From: Candidatus Bartonella washoeensis Sb944nv | Lineage (GTDB): Bacteria; Pseudomonadota; Alphaproteobacteria; Rhizobiales; Rhizobiaceae | Direction of reading: 5' to 3' | Assembly (NCBI RefSeq): GCF_000278135.1 | Contig: NZ_JH725022.1 | Location: 194,186 to 258,185, forward strand | DNA: 64,000 nucleotides | Part shown: positions 29,651-40,538 of the stretch, one piece after another | Layout of the letters: every line of letters starts with the position of its first letter | How positions within the stretch are numbered: the stretch's first letter is position 1 | The notes under the pieces: generated by a model | The model's database searches: none | Told to the model about the DNA's origin: nothing | The model's input: the letters and a program-made list of their open reading frames with translations, nothing else | Program-made: the position numbers and the translations under genes

Positions 29651-30217
29651 ATGTTTATTTCTAGCGCTTATGCACGGAGCATAGAGACACCGGTAGGGCA
29701 TATTAAAAATGCAACAGAGCATACGGATCGTGTGTTTCCTCCCTTTGATTTTGTGCATTTTGGTTCACATTTTTTTTGGTTGGCTCTTTCTTTTGGGCTT
29801 TTTTATCTTTTCATTTCTCGTGTGATTGTACCACGTATTGGCGGTGTTATTGAAACACGTCGGGATCGAATCGCATCCGATTTAGATCAGGCAATGCGTA
29901 TGAAACAAGAAGCAGATAGCGTGGTTGAAACTTACGAGCGGAAATTAGCAGAAGCGCGTTCACAAGCCCACGTTATAGCCCAAGAAGCTGGTGAGGAAAT
30001 AAAAGCAAAGGCTGAGCTTGAACGAAAAGAAATTGAAGCAAGTTTAGAGAAAAAATTAACAGATGCTGAAAAGCAGATAGCGAAAATTCGCGATAAAGCT
30101 ATGCAAAATGTTGGCTCAATTGCTGAAGAAGTGGCTCTTGAAATTGTGAAAAAATTGATTGATGTTGATGTCAGTAAAGAATCTGTTCGTTCAGCTGTTA
30201 AAACTGCAGGTTACTGA
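29651..30217 (+). CDS. atpF': ATP synthase Fo subunit b'
   Basis: Subunit b' pairs with b to form the peripheral stalk in alphaproteobacteria and photosynthetic organisms. The 188-residue protein has a polar N-terminus, one membrane segment ([20 protein letters not shown], about residues 38-57) and a long charged helix ([19 protein letters not shown], then [17 protein letters not shown]). I chose ATG 29651 with GGGA just upstream; the open frame starts about 100 bases earlier but that part is not family-like. The second stalk gene follows eleven bases later. Confidence 0.93.
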   Translation: MFISSAYARSIETPVGHIKNATEHTDRVFPPFDFVHFGSHFFWLALSFGLFYLFISRVIVPRIGGVIETRRDRIASDLDQAMRMKQEADSVVETYERKLAEARSQAHVIAQEAGEEIKAKAELERKEIEASLEKKLTDAEKQIAKIRDKAMQNVGSIAEEVALEIVKKLIDVDVSKESVRSAVKTAGY

Positions 30218-30228
30218 GGATTACAACG

Positions 30229-30723
30229 ATGACAGATACTTTTTGGGCTTTTGTTGGATTAGTTCTTTTTCTGGCTCTTTTGGTCTATTTCAAGGTTCCA
30301 GAAATGGCTGTGCGCCATCTTGATGCGCGGGCAAAGCGTATCAAGGATGAGCTTGATGAGGCCCTGCGTCTTCGTGAAGAAGCTCAGGAACTTTTAGCCG
30401 AATATCAGCGCAAACATGCGGAAGCAGAAAAGGATGCGCAAGAGATTATTGCTGCAGCTAAGCGTGAAGTTGAAGCTGTTATCTCTCAAGCGCGTACAAA
30501 AGCAGAAGAATACGTAAAGAATCGCAATAAGTTGGCAGAGCAAAAAATTGCTCAAGCGGAAGCTGATGCGGTACGCATGGTTTCTTCATCTGCTATCGAT
30601 TTAGCAATTTCCGCTGCCCGCACGCTTATCGCGAAGGAATTAGATTCTAACAAAGCAAATGAACTGATTAAGGAGTCTTTTGTTGAAGAATATCTCACAA
30701 AAATGAAAAAATATCTTAATTAG
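30229..30723 (+). CDS. atpF: ATP synthase Fo subunit b
   Basis: Subunit b is the other half of the peripheral stalk, anchored by an N-terminal membrane helix (TFWAFVGLVLFLALLVYFKVP) and extended as a long charged coiled coil (AKRIKDELDEALRLREEAQ, HAEAEKDAQEIIAAAKREVE). The 164 residues match the family's usual length. It is the last gene of the Fo operon here. The F1 genes (atpHAGDC) are not in the window, consistent with the split operons of Rhizobiales. A hairpin lies 17 bases downstream. Confidence 0.95.
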   Translation: MTDTFWAFVGLVLFLALLVYFKVPEMAVRHLDARAKRIKDELDEALRLREEAQELLAEYQRKHAEAEKDAQEIIAAAKREVEAVISQARTKAEEYVKNRNKLAEQKIAQAEADAVRMVSSSAIDLAISAARTLIAKELDSNKANELIKESFVEEYLTKMKKYLN

Positions 30724-30739
30724 AGATATGAGGTATGTT

Positions 30740-30775
30740 CAAAGGAGGAATCCTTTGGAGGAGAGTTATTTTTCG
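30740..30775 (+). terminator. Probable terminator of the atp Fo operon
   Basis: CAAAGGA (30740-30746) and TCCTTTG (30751-30757) form a perfect 7-bp stem with a four-base GGAA loop, 17 bases after the atpF stop. A weak U-rich stretch (TTATTTTT) follows at 30767-30774. The tail is about ten bases from the stem, further than in a classical terminator, so confidence is moderate. Position between the convergent atp and gly genes supports it. Confidence 0.5.
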
Positions 30776-30955
30776 AGATTTGTAGCACTTTTTGTGTTTT
30801 ATAATTTTCAGCTTATATTCTTAATAAATAATGAGTTGTTTACTTTACAAATTTTGCGATTTTTGGAACTTATTTTTGAAATATTTAATGATAAGATTGC
30901 TAAGAAAACAAAAGAGTTCTATCTTCATTATTTTTTTAGTTCATGGTGCTTAATT

Positions 30956-33178
30956 TTAGATTACGAATTTTGAAAATTCTGCAACAGTTTGTGTAATACT
31001 GTGGGTGCGGTTGAGAAGAGCGAGACGGTTGGTACGCACATTAGGATTTTTATCATTTACCAATACTTTTTCGAAAAATGTGTCGATGAATTTTCCCAGT
31101 TGCGCTAGCGTATTGAGTGCGCATGATAAATTTTGGGCGTTGATGTAGTCACGAACTTTTTCTTCTGCTTCAATAATTGCTTGATAGAGTTGTTTTTCTT
31201 CTGTTTCAATAAAGAGTTCAGGGGTAATTTCATTTGTTATTGTTGAGCCTTTTTGGCATTCATTCTCAAGAATATTTACAGTACGTTTTACAGCGGCTAA
31301 AAAGTTGCCTCCATCACTTGTATTGATAAAGGCGATAAGTGCTTCAACACGACGTGCAACCAATAAAAAATCATCAGCGTCTTTGTTTAAGACTGCTTCG
31401 ATAGCATCATAACGAGCGCCTTCCTCTTTTAGATAGATTTTTAAACGTTCATGAAAAAAGAACAACAGATCTGATAAAATATGTTCTTTTTTCTCTAGAA
31501 GTCGATTTTGCGATTTTTCAGATTCTATTTGAGATGTTTCATATTTGTTTTTCTGTTGTAAAAAGAGATCCATTGCCAGATTAAACAATGGCATAAGATT
31601 AATTTTCCAATCACGCAAAAGCACAAGTCTGATAATTCCCAATGCTGCTCGTCTTAATGCATAGGGATCTTTTGAACCGGTCGGTTTTTCATTAATCAGC
31701 CAAAAGCCAACGAGCATGTCAATTTTATCAGCTAATGAAACTGTTATAGCAAGAGGTTCTTGCGGAATACGATCTTTTGGCCCTTGAGGCTTATAATGAT
31801 CTTCGATTGCTTCAGCTACACGAGGATCTTCTCCTTGAAGGAGGGCATATTTTCGTCCCATGAGTCCTTGCAGTTCAGGAAATTCTCCAACAATTTCTGT
31901 TTGTAAATCAGCTTTTGCAAGTATTGCTGCACGTTTAGCTAAGAGAGGATCGGCTTGCACCAAAGGTGCAATTTTTTGTGCTAAGGCAGCAATTCGCTCC
32001 ACTCTTGCACCCTGTGTGCCTAGTTTTGCATGAAAAGTAACATTCAAGTGATCAAGCTGTGCCATTCTTTGATCGAGAGGTTTTTTAAAATCAAGATCAA
32101 ATCTCTGAATTGAGGGTTTCAAGTTTTTAATATCGGGCAAATCACGTTGGTCTGTTTGCCAAAAATACAGTGCATCGGAAAGACGAGCACAGACAACTTT
32201 ACTGTTTCCCTTAGAAATTTCTTTGCCTTCATCGCTTGCAAGAATATTAGAAACGAGAATAAAATGATGAGAGAGCTGGATCTTTTCTCCTTGTTTGCGT
32301 GTTACAAAACATTTTTGATTGGCTCGAATGGTCAAGCGAATAATTTCCGGAGGGATATCAAGGAAAGACTTGTCAAAATCACCGATAAGAACAACGGGCC
32401 ACTCAACGAGTCCTACAACTTCTTCTAAGAGGGTACTATCTTGTACCAGTTCTAAGCCGTTTGCAAAACACAGATTTTGAGCATCTGCTAAAATAATATT
32501 CTTTCGCCTTTCTGCATCCAGAATGACTTTATGGACTTCAAGTTGAGTAATATAGTCGTCAAAGCGGCGGACTTGAAGTGGTTTTCCGTCACTTAAGAAG
32601 CGATGACCATAGGTTAGATTATTGCTTTTGAGAGAACCAATTGTAAACGGAATAACGTGCGTTTCACCAATTTCTGGTCCAAAGACGCAAAGAATGTTTT
32701 GTAAAGATCGAATCCACTTCAGTGCTCCACTGTTTGCTGAATCTTGGCCCCAACGCATAGACTTCTGCCATGGAAAGTTGCGAATAATGTCTGGTAAAAT
32801 ATCAGCAATAATTTCTTCTGCACTTCGGCCTTTTTTTATGATTTTAGCGATATAAAAATCGCCCTTTTTACGATCATGTGCAATGTGTGCTTCAGAAATA
32901 TCATTCAGTCCTGTTGCACGTAGAAAGCCATCAATTACATGTTGTGGTGAGTTTATACTCGGTCCTTTGCGTTCTTCATGGATATCTTTTGAGCGTATAG
33001 AAAGACCGCGTATGTCTAATGTTAGTCGACGGGGTGTCCAATATTCACGAGCAGCTTTATAAGTCAAACCTGCATTCAAAAGTTTATCCGTAAAACATTT
33101 TTTAAGGTCGGAGGCAGCTTTTCGCTGCATGCGAGCAGGGATTTCTTCGCTGAAGAGTTCAAGAAGAAGATCAGACAT
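30956..33178 (-). CDS. glyS: Glycyl-tRNA synthetase beta subunit
   Basis: Beta subunit of the tetrameric (alpha2beta2) bacterial glycyl-tRNA synthetase. The 740-residue protein starts [18 protein letters not shown], the family N-terminus, and contains WPWQKSMRW-like [62 protein letters not shown] and [15 protein letters not shown]. The C-terminal anticodon-binding region ends [20 protein letters not shown]. The glyQ stop overlaps its start by one base, so both subunits are made from one transcript. The frame is intact. Confidence 0.97.
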   Translation of the reverse strand: MSDLLLELFSEEIPARMQRKAASDLKKCFTDKLLNAGLTYKAAREYWTPRRLTLDIRGLSIRSKDIHEERKGPSINSPQHVIDGFLRATGLNDISEAHIAHDRKKGDFYIAKIIKKGRSAEEIIADILPDIIRNFPWQKSMRWGQDSANSGALKWIRSLQNILCVFGPEIGETHVIPFTIGSLKSNNLTYGHRFLSDGKPLQVRRFDDYITQLEVHKVILDAERRKNIILADAQNLCFANGLELVQDSTLLEEVVGLVEWPVVLIGDFDKSFLDIPPEIIRLTIRANQKCFVTRKQGEKIQLSHHFILVSNILASDEGKEISKGNSKVVCARLSDALYFWQTDQRDLPDIKNLKPSIQRFDLDFKKPLDQRMAQLDHLNVTFHAKLGTQGARVERIAALAQKIAPLVQADPLLAKRAAILAKADLQTEIVGEFPELQGLMGRKYALLQGEDPRVAEAIEDHYKPQGPKDRIPQEPLAITVSLADKIDMLVGFWLINEKPTGSKDPYALRRAALGIIRLVLLRDWKINLMPLFNLAMDLFLQQKNKYETSQIESEKSQNRLLEKKEHILSDLLFFFHERLKIYLKEEGARYDAIEAVLNKDADDFLLVARRVEALIAFINTSDGGNFLAAVKRTVNILENECQKGSTITNEITPELFIETEEKQLYQAIIEAEEKVRDYINAQNLSCALNTLAQLGKFIDTFFEKVLVNDKNPNVRTNRLALLNRTHSITQTVAEFSKFVI

Positions 33179-34122
33179 TAAGCTTCTCCATTAGTGTTTA
33201 TTTGTCCAGCTTCAGTGAGTAAGAAGGCTTCTCCACAGCGGCGAGCAAGATCGCGAACGCGAAGAATATAACTTTGTCGTTCGGTTACAGAAATCACGCC
33301 ACGTGCTTGCAAAAGATTAAAGATATGGCTGGCTTTAATACATTGATCATACGCTGGGAAAACACACAGATGTGAACCATTGTCTTTATTTGGTTTTCCC
33401 GCCTCGAGGAGTGCAAGACATTCATGTTCTGCATCAATAAAATGCTGGTGCAGCATTTTGGTATTAGCAAATTCAAAATTATAGTGTGAATATTCCTGTT
33501 CTGCTTGTAAAAAAATATCTCCATAGCTTATTTGATTTTCTCCATCTGAGCCATTAAAGTTAAGATCATAGACGTTATCAATACCTTGGATATACATTGC
33601 TAAACGCTCCAGCCCATAAGTGAGTTCTCCTGAAACTGGAGCACATTCAATGCCACAAACCTGTTGAAAATAAGTGAATTGAGAAATTTCCATTCCATCA
33701 CACCAGCATTCCCATCCAAGCCCCCAAGCCCCGAGCGTTGGGCTTTCCCAATCATCTTCAACAAAACGAATATCGTGAAGTTTCGTATCAAGACCGATAG
33801 CTTGTAGCGACTCAATGTAAAGTTCTTGTAAATTAGGGGGCGAAGGCTTGAGAAGCACTTGGAATTGATAATAGTGCTGTAAACGATTCGGATTTTTACC
33901 ATATCGGCCATCTGTTGGGCGTCGAGAGGGTTGGACATAAGCTACTTTCCAAGGGCGTGGTCCAAGTGAGCGCAGTGTTGTTGCTGGATGAAAAGTTCCA
34001 GCTCCGACTTCCATATCGTAAGGTTGCAAAATTGCACATCCATAATGGGCCCAATAATTTTGCAAAGTTAAGATCAGTCCCTGAAAAGAACGTGTAGGAT
34101 TGAGATATTCAGGCAGTTTCAC
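33178..34122 (-). CDS. glyQ: Glycyl-tRNA synthetase alpha subunit
   Basis: Catalytic alpha subunit that activates glycine. The 314-residue protein has [20 protein letters not shown] at the N-terminus, the motif 2-like [40 protein letters not shown] and [14 protein letters not shown], as in bacterial GlyQ. The start is GTG at 34122 (GTG AAA CTG CCT), with AAGAG upstream; no ATG gives the family N-terminus. It is the first gene of the glyQ-glyS pair and overlaps glyS by one base. Confidence 0.96.
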   Translation of the reverse strand: MKLPEYLNPTRSFQGLILTLQNYWAHYGCAILQPYDMEVGAGTFHPATTLRSLGPRPWKVAYVQPSRRPTDGRYGKNPNRLQHYYQFQVLLKPSPPNLQELYIESLQAIGLDTKLHDIRFVEDDWESPTLGAWGLGWECWCDGMEISQFTYFQQVCGIECAPVSGELTYGLERLAMYIQGIDNVYDLNFNGSDGENQISYGDIFLQAEQEYSHYNFEFANTKMLHQHFIDAEHECLALLEAGKPNKDNGSHLCVFPAYDQCIKASHIFNLLQARGVISVTERQSYILRVRDLARRCGEAFLLTEAGQINTNGEA

Positions 34123-34223
34123 GCTTTATACTCTTGAATGTTTGACCAATAGATAACGACCAAAGGAATTTCAGCCTTCATAACTGTCTATTGTTTCATA
34201 AGGTTATGGTCAAGCATCATTGT

Positions 34224-35918
34224 TTATTGCAAGCCAAATTTCAGTTTTTCTTGGATTCTCTTAGAATCTTTTGCTTCTCCATCAATTGCATGATTCCACT
34301 GAAATATTGCTTCACGTTTACGTCCAACTTGCCAATAGGCATCACCTAAGTGATCATTTAATGTTGGATCTTCAGGTTGTAACTTGACAGCCTTTTCCAA
34401 TATTTGAACAGCTTTATCGTATTCTTTAAGCTTGTAATGGGCCCACCCTAGAGAATCTAGGATATGGCTATCTTGCGATTGTACTGCACAAGCCCTTTGC
34501 AGCATATAGAGCGATTCTTCAAGCTTTTCATTCCGCTCAACAAGTGAATAGCCTAGATAATTAAGGACTTGGGGCTGATCAGGCACAAATTCAAGCGCTT
34601 TTCGCAAATCAAGTTCGGCTTTTGGCCATTGATCTAAACGTTCGAAAGCGATTCCGCGCTGATAAAAGAGCTTCCAATCATCTTGTTGAAAATTTTTTAT
34701 TTGTGCAATAGCACGGTTCAAAATTTTTGTAGCTTCGACAAATTTATTGTCTTGCATATAAAAAGCAGCAAGCGTTATCAAAATGTGCCGATCATTGGGA
34801 AATTTTTTCTTTAAAGATGTAAGTAATTTGATGGCTTCATTATAATTATTTTTATTTGCAAGAATGAAGCTAAGCCGTAACTGTCCAACTTTATAATAAG
34901 GGGAGCTTTGTGGTAAAGCACGGTAAAGTTTCATTGCTTGATTGAGGTCATTCAGTTTGGCAGAAATATTTGCCAGTTGAAACATTGTTGCATCATTTTG
35001 TGGGGATAAGATTAAAGATAATTGTTTTAAAATACGTGCAATTCGCCCTGAGTTTTTGTGGTTGAGTGCTGTTCCAAAGTTATATAACACCTCACCCGCT
35101 CCTTGTTGAGCTGTTTTGACGAGCCTTTCTAAGGAAGTACTTTTTTCAACTTTTTCTCGAATGTTTTTGAGTATTTCTCGATTTAAAAGCATTTTTTCGC
35201 CGTACTTAAGGGTTTCAATGGCTTGATTGCGCATTTTATGACGCAATTGGAATGAGGCGTAAGCTATGATAACATGTTCATAGGTATTAGGAGATATAAG
35301 AGGCCCCTGTTTGTTATTGAGCGCTTGAGTGAAATATTTTTTTGCATCTTGCTTACGTCCTGCTAGGTCACACATGAGTGCAAGGTGGTAACGTATAAAA
35401 AAATCATACCAAGCAGGCGGTTGGATTTTTTCAAGATCAGCAATTGCTTGAGATTGGAGCCCAGATCCAAATGTGGCCCAAGCATGAATTAATTCAGGTA
35501 TTGGATTATTGGTTGCTGGAGGTACTTTTAATTGCAGAAGAAGCTTGGCGTTGTTGTAGTTTTTTTGCATGAGACTTTTTATCGATAACGTCAAGGAAAC
35601 AAAAGGCGTCATATTACCTTGCTCTTTCAGTTTTTGGGCTTGTTTAACAGCCTCGTTAAAAGCACCAGAAAAGAGCATCGCTTCGAGAATCTCTGTTTGT
35701 GTTTCAATGTTATCAGGTTTATAAGTGAGAGCTTGTTTAAAATAATTGATAGCAAGATCTGTTTTGTTTTCATGATTTGCGACCCTCCCAGCTAGATAGG
35801 CACCTGTAAATGAGCTTGCATTAATAGCGGCATTAATTTTACTATAGGTGGGGGATGATATCAGCATAATACTCCCTACAAAGAGAGTAAAAAAGCGGGA
35901 TACTGTCGCATTGTGCAT
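34224..35918 (-). CDS. Exported tetratricopeptide-repeat protein
   Basis: A 564-residue protein with a signal peptide (about residues 1-28, SRFFTLFVGSIMLISS) and many tetratricopeptide repeats, for example AINYFKQALTYKPDNIETQ near residue 58, PKAELDLRKALEFVPDQPQV and KAVQILEKAVKLQPEDPTLN near the C-terminus. TPR arrays bind other proteins, so a periplasmic or membrane-linked assembly role is likely, but no partner can be read. AAGGATT lies eight bases before ATG 35918. This TPR gene next to a polyprenyl synthase is a known Rhizobiales arrangement, here in the same direction about 100 bases apart. Confidence 0.82.
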   Translation of the reverse strand: MHNATVSRFFTLFVGSIMLISSPTYSKINAAINASSFTGAYLAGRVANHENKTDLAINYFKQALTYKPDNIETQTEILEAMLFSGAFNEAVKQAQKLKEQGNMTPFVSLTLSIKSLMQKNYNNAKLLLQLKVPPATNNPIPELIHAWATFGSGLQSQAIADLEKIQPPAWYDFFIRYHLALMCDLAGRKQDAKKYFTQALNNKQGPLISPNTYEHVIIAYASFQLRHKMRNQAIETLKYGEKMLLNREILKNIREKVEKSTSLERLVKTAQQGAGEVLYNFGTALNHKNSGRIARILKQLSLILSPQNDATMFQLANISAKLNDLNQAMKLYRALPQSSPYYKVGQLRLSFILANKNNYNEAIKLLTSLKKKFPNDRHILITLAAFYMQDNKFVEATKILNRAIAQIKNFQQDDWKLFYQRGIAFERLDQWPKAELDLRKALEFVPDQPQVLNYLGYSLVERNEKLEESLYMLQRACAVQSQDSHILDSLGWAHYKLKEYDKAVQILEKAVKLQPEDPTLNDHLGDAYWQVGRKREAIFQWNHAIDGEAKDSKRIQEKLKFGLQ

Positions 35919-36019
35919 AGAGCTAATCCTTATTTAAGATAATCAATCGACTGTAGACTGTACGGTTTATAAATCATTCCAATTATTTTGTTGAAAAATA
36001 TTTTGATTCTTGCAAATAA

Positions 36020-37036
36020 TCAGTTTACGCGGGCAATACAAAATTCGACAGTTTCAACTAAAGCATTGCAAGCAGGGCTTTCATTCATTGAAGCAAGAGT
36101 GTCGATTGCCCGTTTCCCGTAGGTGCGTGCTTGTTCTATCGTATCTGTGAGGCTATCATATTTTTCTATTAAATGTTGTGCGTATGCGAAGGCCTCATCA
36201 TGGTTATTACCATTTTCAAGAGCCTGTTTCCAGAATGTTTTTTCTGTCGTATTGCCTCGTGCATATGCAAGAATAACAGGCAAAGTAATTTTACCTTCCC
36301 GGAAATCATCACCTATATTTTTCCCTAAGTGTTTAGCGGCCCCACCATAGTCAAGTGCATCGTCAATTAATTGGAAAGCTAACCCTAGCAATGTTCCATA
36401 TTCGCGCAATGCAAAACGTTTTTCATGTTTACATCCAGCGATAATTGGTCCAACTTCAGCTGCTGCTGAAAAAAGTGCAGCCGTTTTTGCGTTGATGATT
36501 TTGAGATAATCAGAAGTACTGGTTTCTATATTTTTTGCGGCAGAAAGTTGCATAACTTCTCCCTCAGCAATAACTGCTGCAGCGTTTGCTAAAACAGAGA
36601 GCGCTTCTATAGAACCAACATCAACCATCATTTTAAAAGCTTGTCCCAACAGGAAATCGCCAACAAGTATGCTTGCTTGGTTTCCCCAAACCATTCGTGC
36701 AGTAGATTTTCCGCGTCGTAAATTACTTTCATCAATTACATCATCATGCAATAAGGTTGCTGTATGCATAAATTCAACTGCTGTTGCGAGTTTTATATGT
36801 CCATCATTTTTGTACTCAAACATATGAGCAGAAGCCAACGTGATCATTGGGCGCAATCGTTTTCCACCTGATGAAATCAGATGGTTGGAAATTTCAGGGA
36901 TCATTTCAACCTCTGATTTTGCCATAGAGAGTATAAATTGGTTTACGCGTTCCATGTCATCTTTGGTAAGATTAATGAGGGATTGGAGAGACGTTTGATT
37001 ATTTTTTATCTGATCTGGTTTTGTGGCAGCACTCAA
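36020..37036 (-). CDS. ispB: Long-chain polyprenyl diphosphate synthase
   Basis: This trans-prenyltransferase extends farnesyl diphosphate with isopentenyl units to make the side chain for ubiquinone. The 338-residue protein has both Asp-rich motifs, LLHDDVIDES near residue 95 and LAFQLIDDALDYGG near residue 220, plus GGKRLRPMI at the N-terminal side and GDFLLGQAF. The chain length (octa- or decaprenyl) cannot be read; alphaproteobacteria often make decaprenyl, so the symbol is by homology. AGGAG lies seven bases before ATG 37036. The products of ubiA and ubiG in this window act downstream. Confidence 0.92.
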   Translation of the reverse strand: MSAATKPDQIKNNQTSLQSLINLTKDDMERVNQFILSMAKSEVEMIPEISNHLISSGGKRLRPMITLASAHMFEYKNDGHIKLATAVEFMHTATLLHDDVIDESNLRRGKSTARMVWGNQASILVGDFLLGQAFKMMVDVGSIEALSVLANAAAVIAEGEVMQLSAAKNIETSTSDYLKIINAKTAALFSAAAEVGPIIAGCKHEKRFALREYGTLLGLAFQLIDDALDYGGAAKHLGKNIGDDFREGKITLPVILAYARGNTTEKTFWKQALENGNNHDEAFAYAQHLIEKYDSLTDTIEQARTYGKRAIDTLASMNESPACNALVETVEFCIARVN

Positions 37037-37292
37037 TGTATTTACTCCTAGAGTATTGCAGTGAACATATATGAATTTTATTTTTACTCATAGCATAAAG
37101 GGGGTTTTGCTTTGACTCAAGCTTTGATAGCGCTTTGAGGCATAAGTCTTAAATGATATTTGTAAGGAATATTTTTTAGACTTTAAGTAATGTCATTGTT
37201 ATGAAATTAAGGGAGAAACTTGAAACAGCTTCATTTAGACAACGGTTTACAGGTGAAGGTGCAGGTTATAAGAATGAATATTGGGCTTGCAA

Positions 37293-38081
37293 ATGAATAA
37301 AACAGAGAATCATAGAGATGAAACAATTGATGCGTTTCATCGTGGGAGGTTTTATTTGGTTCAGCCACGTTTACGTGGTCACCGTTCCGGTATGGAAGCT
37401 ATGTTGTTAGCTAGTTTGGTTCCCAATAGTTTTAAGGGTAAGGTTGTTGACTTAGGTGCTGGTGCTGGTGCTGCAGGATTGGCTGTCGCCTCGCGTTGTT
37501 TAGACGTTCATGTTACATTGGTTGAGCGGTCGGCTTTTATGGCATCTTATGCTCAAAAAACACTTGTGCTAAAACAAAATCAGAAACTTGCGGATCGAAT
37601 TTGCTTATTAAAAGCGGATATTACCCTCAAAGGTAAGGCACGCTTAAAAGCAGGTTTAGCGAATAATGCTTTTGATTTTGCGATTATGAATCCACCTTTT
37701 AATAATCCTGCGGATCGCAAAACACCTGATGAGCAAAAATCTGAAGCACATGTGATGCCTGAAGCGATGTTTGAGAATTGGTTACGAAGCGCGGCAGCAA
37801 TTGTTAAACCAGGTGGATATTTGGGATTAATTGCACGTCCGCAATCGTTGATAGATATATTGCGTGCTTTAGAGGGGCGTTTTGGGAATATTTGTATAAT
37901 TCCTGTTCACGCGCGCGCTGCAACAGCCGCAATTCGTGTTTTGTTTTATGCAAAACGAGGAAGTCGAGCAGCTTTATCGGTATTGCCTCCGTTGGTTATG
38001 CATGAAGGGGGGAAGCATACTTTTTCACCGCGGATTGATGCAATCAATAATGGACATATAAGCTTGTGGGAACTTTTTTAG
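37293..38081 (+). CDS. tRNA1(Val) adenine-37 N6-methyltransferase-like protein
   Basis: A 262-residue class I methyltransferase of the TrmN6/YfiC group. It has motif I VVDLGAGAGAAGLAVASRC near residue 50, the N6-adenine catalytic motif NPPFNNP near residue 133, and an N-terminal block RGRFYLVQPRLRGHRSGMEA typical of the family. Its target in E. coli is A37 of tRNA1(Val); whether the alphaproteobacterial members act on the same base is not settled. ATG 37293 begins MNKTENHRDE. It diverges from the polyprenyl synthase, a common Rhizobiales order. Confidence 0.85.
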   Translation: MNKTENHRDETIDAFHRGRFYLVQPRLRGHRSGMEAMLLASLVPNSFKGKVVDLGAGAGAAGLAVASRCLDVHVTLVERSAFMASYAQKTLVLKQNQKLADRICLLKADITLKGKARLKAGLANNAFDFAIMNPPFNNPADRKTPDEQKSEAHVMPEAMFENWLRSAAAIVKPGGYLGLIARPQSLIDILRALEGRFGNICIIPVHARAATAAIRVLFYAKRGSRAALSVLPPLVMHEGGKHTFSPRIDAINNGHISLWELF

Positions 38082-38268
38082 TGATATCTTGTGTTTTCCA
38101 GTTTATCATTTAAATTCACAATGAATCTTTATTAAAAAGGAGATTTTAATTTTGAGCCGACTTGGGTTTATGATTTAGGCTTTTATTGGCACTTTATATG
38201 TACAGTTATGGTCTTTTTTATCTCCCTTGCTTATTTGGCTCACTCTAACTTATAAAGGAAATTCTATT

Positions 38269-39120
38269 TTGATTGACGTTATCAAAAATCTTGTTCCCCG
38301 TCGTTTTGGTTCTAGTAAACTTGAAATCCCTATTGTGCGCCTTCATGGAGCGATTATGGATTCAACTTCATTGATGGCGCGTACGCTTTCACTAGGCAAG
38401 TGTGCAAACCTTTTAGAGAAGGCTTTTGCTTATAAAAAAGCGCCGGCTGTTGCCCTTATTATTAATTCTCCAGGTGGCTCTCCTGTCCAATCTCGGCTTA
38501 TCTTTAAACGTATTCGTGATTTAGCAGAGGAAAAAAATAAAAAGGTTCTTGTATTTATTGAAGATATAGCAGCATCAGGGGGCTATATGATTGCTTGTGC
38601 TGGAGATGAAATTTTTGCCGATCCTTCTTCCATTGTTGGTTCTATCGGGGTTGTTTCAGCTTCCTTTGGTTTTCCTGAACTTTTGAAGAAAATTGGCGTT
38701 GAGCGACGTGTTTATACAGCAGGAAAGAACAAAGTTGCATTGGATCCATTTCAGCCAGAAAAGAAGGCAGATATTGAACATTTGAAATCTTTGCAAGTTG
38801 AAGTGCACCAAACATTTATCGATTTAGTTAAGGAGCGGCGAGCATCGAAGTTATCAGATGACCAAAATATTTTTACAGGAATGTTTTGGAGCGGAAAGAA
38901 AGGTGTTGAACTAGGTTTGATTGATGGATTGAATGATGTGCGCTCTGTACTTAAAGAGCGGTTTGGTAACGATACGAAGCTTCGCTTAATTTCTCCTCCG
39001 AAAAGTTTTTTAGGACCTAAAGCTCCTTCAGGGGTTACAGCTAATGCGATTTATACAGCGGTTGATAGTGCATGGATGGCAGCACAAGAGCGGGCACTCT
39101 GGCAGCGTTATGGTTTGTGA
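38269..39120 (+). CDS. S49-family (SppA/SohB-like) serine peptidase
   Basis: A 283-residue signal-peptide-peptidase-like protease. Catalytic serine lies in IAASGGYMIACAGDEIFADP (the S of SGGY) and the general-base lysine in VYTAGKNKVALDPF; NSPGGSPVQS is the oxyanion loop. These mark a Ser-Lys dyad peptidase of family S49. The N-terminus lacks a membrane segment if translation starts at TTG 38269, which I prefer because AAAGGAA lies about ten bases upstream. A longer frame begins upstream at 38227 and would add a hydrophobic stretch. The 59-aa gene and ispE follow on the same strand. Confidence 0.87.
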   Translation: MIDVIKNLVPRRFGSSKLEIPIVRLHGAIMDSTSLMARTLSLGKCANLLEKAFAYKKAPAVALIINSPGGSPVQSRLIFKRIRDLAEEKNKKVLVFIEDIAASGGYMIACAGDEIFADPSSIVGSIGVVSASFGFPELLKKIGVERRVYTAGKNKVALDPFQPEKKADIEHLKSLQVEVHQTFIDLVKERRASKLSDDQNIFTGMFWSGKKGVELGLIDGLNDVRSVLKERFGNDTKLRLISPPKSFLGPKAPSGVTANAIYTAVDSAWMAAQERALWQRYGL

Positions 39121-39200
39121 CTAGAAGTATGTTTTGATATGTGCCAGCTTATCGTTAGTAATTTTGCCTAAAGATGATTGTGGATGGAAAAGGACTTTAG

Positions 39201-39380
39201 ATGATACGATTAATTGCATCAAGTTTAATTGTGATTATAGCTCTTTACATTTACTGTTTTTTTAGGAAGCGATTACACAGGATATTACAGCATATTTTTT
39301 GTGCAGAAAAAAAACCATATGTAGAGATAAGAGCTACATTGGTGAAAGATCCGCACACTGGTAAATATTACGTCAGATGA
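39201..39380 (+). CDS. Small membrane-anchored protein, 59 residues, overlapping ispE
   Basis: A 59-codon gene starting ATG 39201 behind AAAAGGAC. One membrane segment ([18 protein letters not shown], about residues 4-21) is followed by a basic stretch (RKRLHRILQ) and a short soluble tail ending [14 protein letters not shown]. The LVxDPxTGxY ending is one I associate with small conserved proteins at this locus in Rhizobiales, which, with the four-base ATGA overlap with ispE, argues that it is real. Function unknown; coupling to ispE is probable. Codon use resembles its neighbours. Confidence 0.7.
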   Translation: MIRLIASSLIVIIALYIYCFFRKRLHRILQHIFCAEKKPYVEIRATLVKDPHTGKYYVR

Positions 39381-40285
39381 TATCAGATGTACAAACTTCA
39401 TTCAGAGGGCATTCTTACATATTTACACCCATTAAAGTGAACTTAGCTTTACATGTTGTGGGGCAGCGCACTGATGGTTATCATTTAATAGAAAGTTTGG
39501 TCTATTTTAGTCTCAGCGGTGATTGTTTAAGCTATGCGCCCTTTGGAAATGATCATTTTGTTTTAACAGGTCCTTTTGCTGATGGGCTTGTTTCTGATAC
39601 AGGCAATTTAGTTGTTCGCGCACATAACTTGATGCGTAAGACATTTCCTGAACATGCTAAGCCTGCCTTTTTTCGACTTGTTAAAATGTTGCCGGTTGCT
39701 TCGGGGATTGGAGGCGGTTCGGGTGATGCTGCTGGTGTTTTAAGCATATTGCGTCAGCAATGGAACCTTGATTTCTCTTGTGAAAAATTAGCGGAAATGA
39801 GTTTAGTACTTGGTGCTGATGTGCCAATGTGTCTTTTCGCATTGGAATATCAACAGCCGCTTTTTGTTAAAGGAATTGGGCAAGATATAACACGATTCAA
39901 GGAAGCCTGTTCTCTTGCAATGGTATTGGTTAATCATGGGCAACATCTTGCAACGGAAGCTGTTTTTAAAGCTTTAGAGAAGCGCGATCATTCTCCCTTG
40001 AAAATTGATCCAGCAGCTCTGAAGACAGTTTATTCATTGGTTGAAGCTTTGCAAAAGACGCGTAACGACCTTTTTGCTCCTGCATTAAAAATTGCGCCTC
40101 GACTGTCTAAAGTTTTATCTGCATTAGATAAGAGTGGAGCTATTTTTTCTCGCATGTCTGGGGCTGGTGCAACTTGCTTTGGAATTTTTAAAGATCAGCA
40201 AGCAGCCCAAAATGCTGCTCTTTTTATCAAATCGATGCATCCAGATTGGTTTGTTAAACCTGTCATAACTTTAGGAACGCTTTAA
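39377..40285 (+). CDS. ispE: 4-diphosphocytidyl-2-C-methyl-D-erythritol kinase
   Basis: IspE phosphorylates CDP-methylerythritol in the non-mevalonate isoprenoid pathway. The 302-residue GHMP kinase has [21 protein letters not shown] at the N-terminus (read as [19 protein letters not shown]), the ATP loop [17 protein letters not shown] near residue 108 and the C-terminal [15 protein letters not shown]. Its start overlaps the stop of the 59-aa gene by four bases (ATGA), showing translational coupling. dxs and ispH of the same pathway lie elsewhere in this window. Confidence 0.95.
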   Translation: MISDVQTSFRGHSYIFTPIKVNLALHVVGQRTDGYHLIESLVYFSLSGDCLSYAPFGNDHFVLTGPFADGLVSDTGNLVVRAHNLMRKTFPEHAKPAFFRLVKMLPVASGIGGGSGDAAGVLSILRQQWNLDFSCEKLAEMSLVLGADVPMCLFALEYQQPLFVKGIGQDITRFKEACSLAMVLVNHGQHLATEAVFKALEKRDHSPLKIDPAALKTVYSLVEALQKTRNDLFAPALKIAPRLSKVLSALDKSGAIFSRMSGAGATCFGIFKDQQAAQNAALFIKSMHPDWFVKPVITLGTL

Positions 40286-40538
40286 AGGAGATGATATAAA
40301 ATAAGAGTTTGCTTAGTAACGATGATGTTGCATGCAACAACTGGGTAATTTTTAGAACTTGTGTTTTTCAGGTTTACATGGAGGCTGTAAAAAGCGGTAA
40401 GAGACTGGGTATCCATTAGATATTTCATGAATTTAGTTTTTTCTTTTTTGTATTAGTATGAGGTGTATAGAAATACAGTGGATGCGCTATTTTTGCTGTA
40501 GGGCTTGCAGAAAATGGGCGGTGGTGCAAAAATAGAGT

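Noticed and set aside
30728-30973. Hydrophobic 81-codon frame after atpF
   Set aside because: It runs through the probable atp terminator hairpin, overlaps the glyS end and has a composition expected from AT-rich non-coding DNA.
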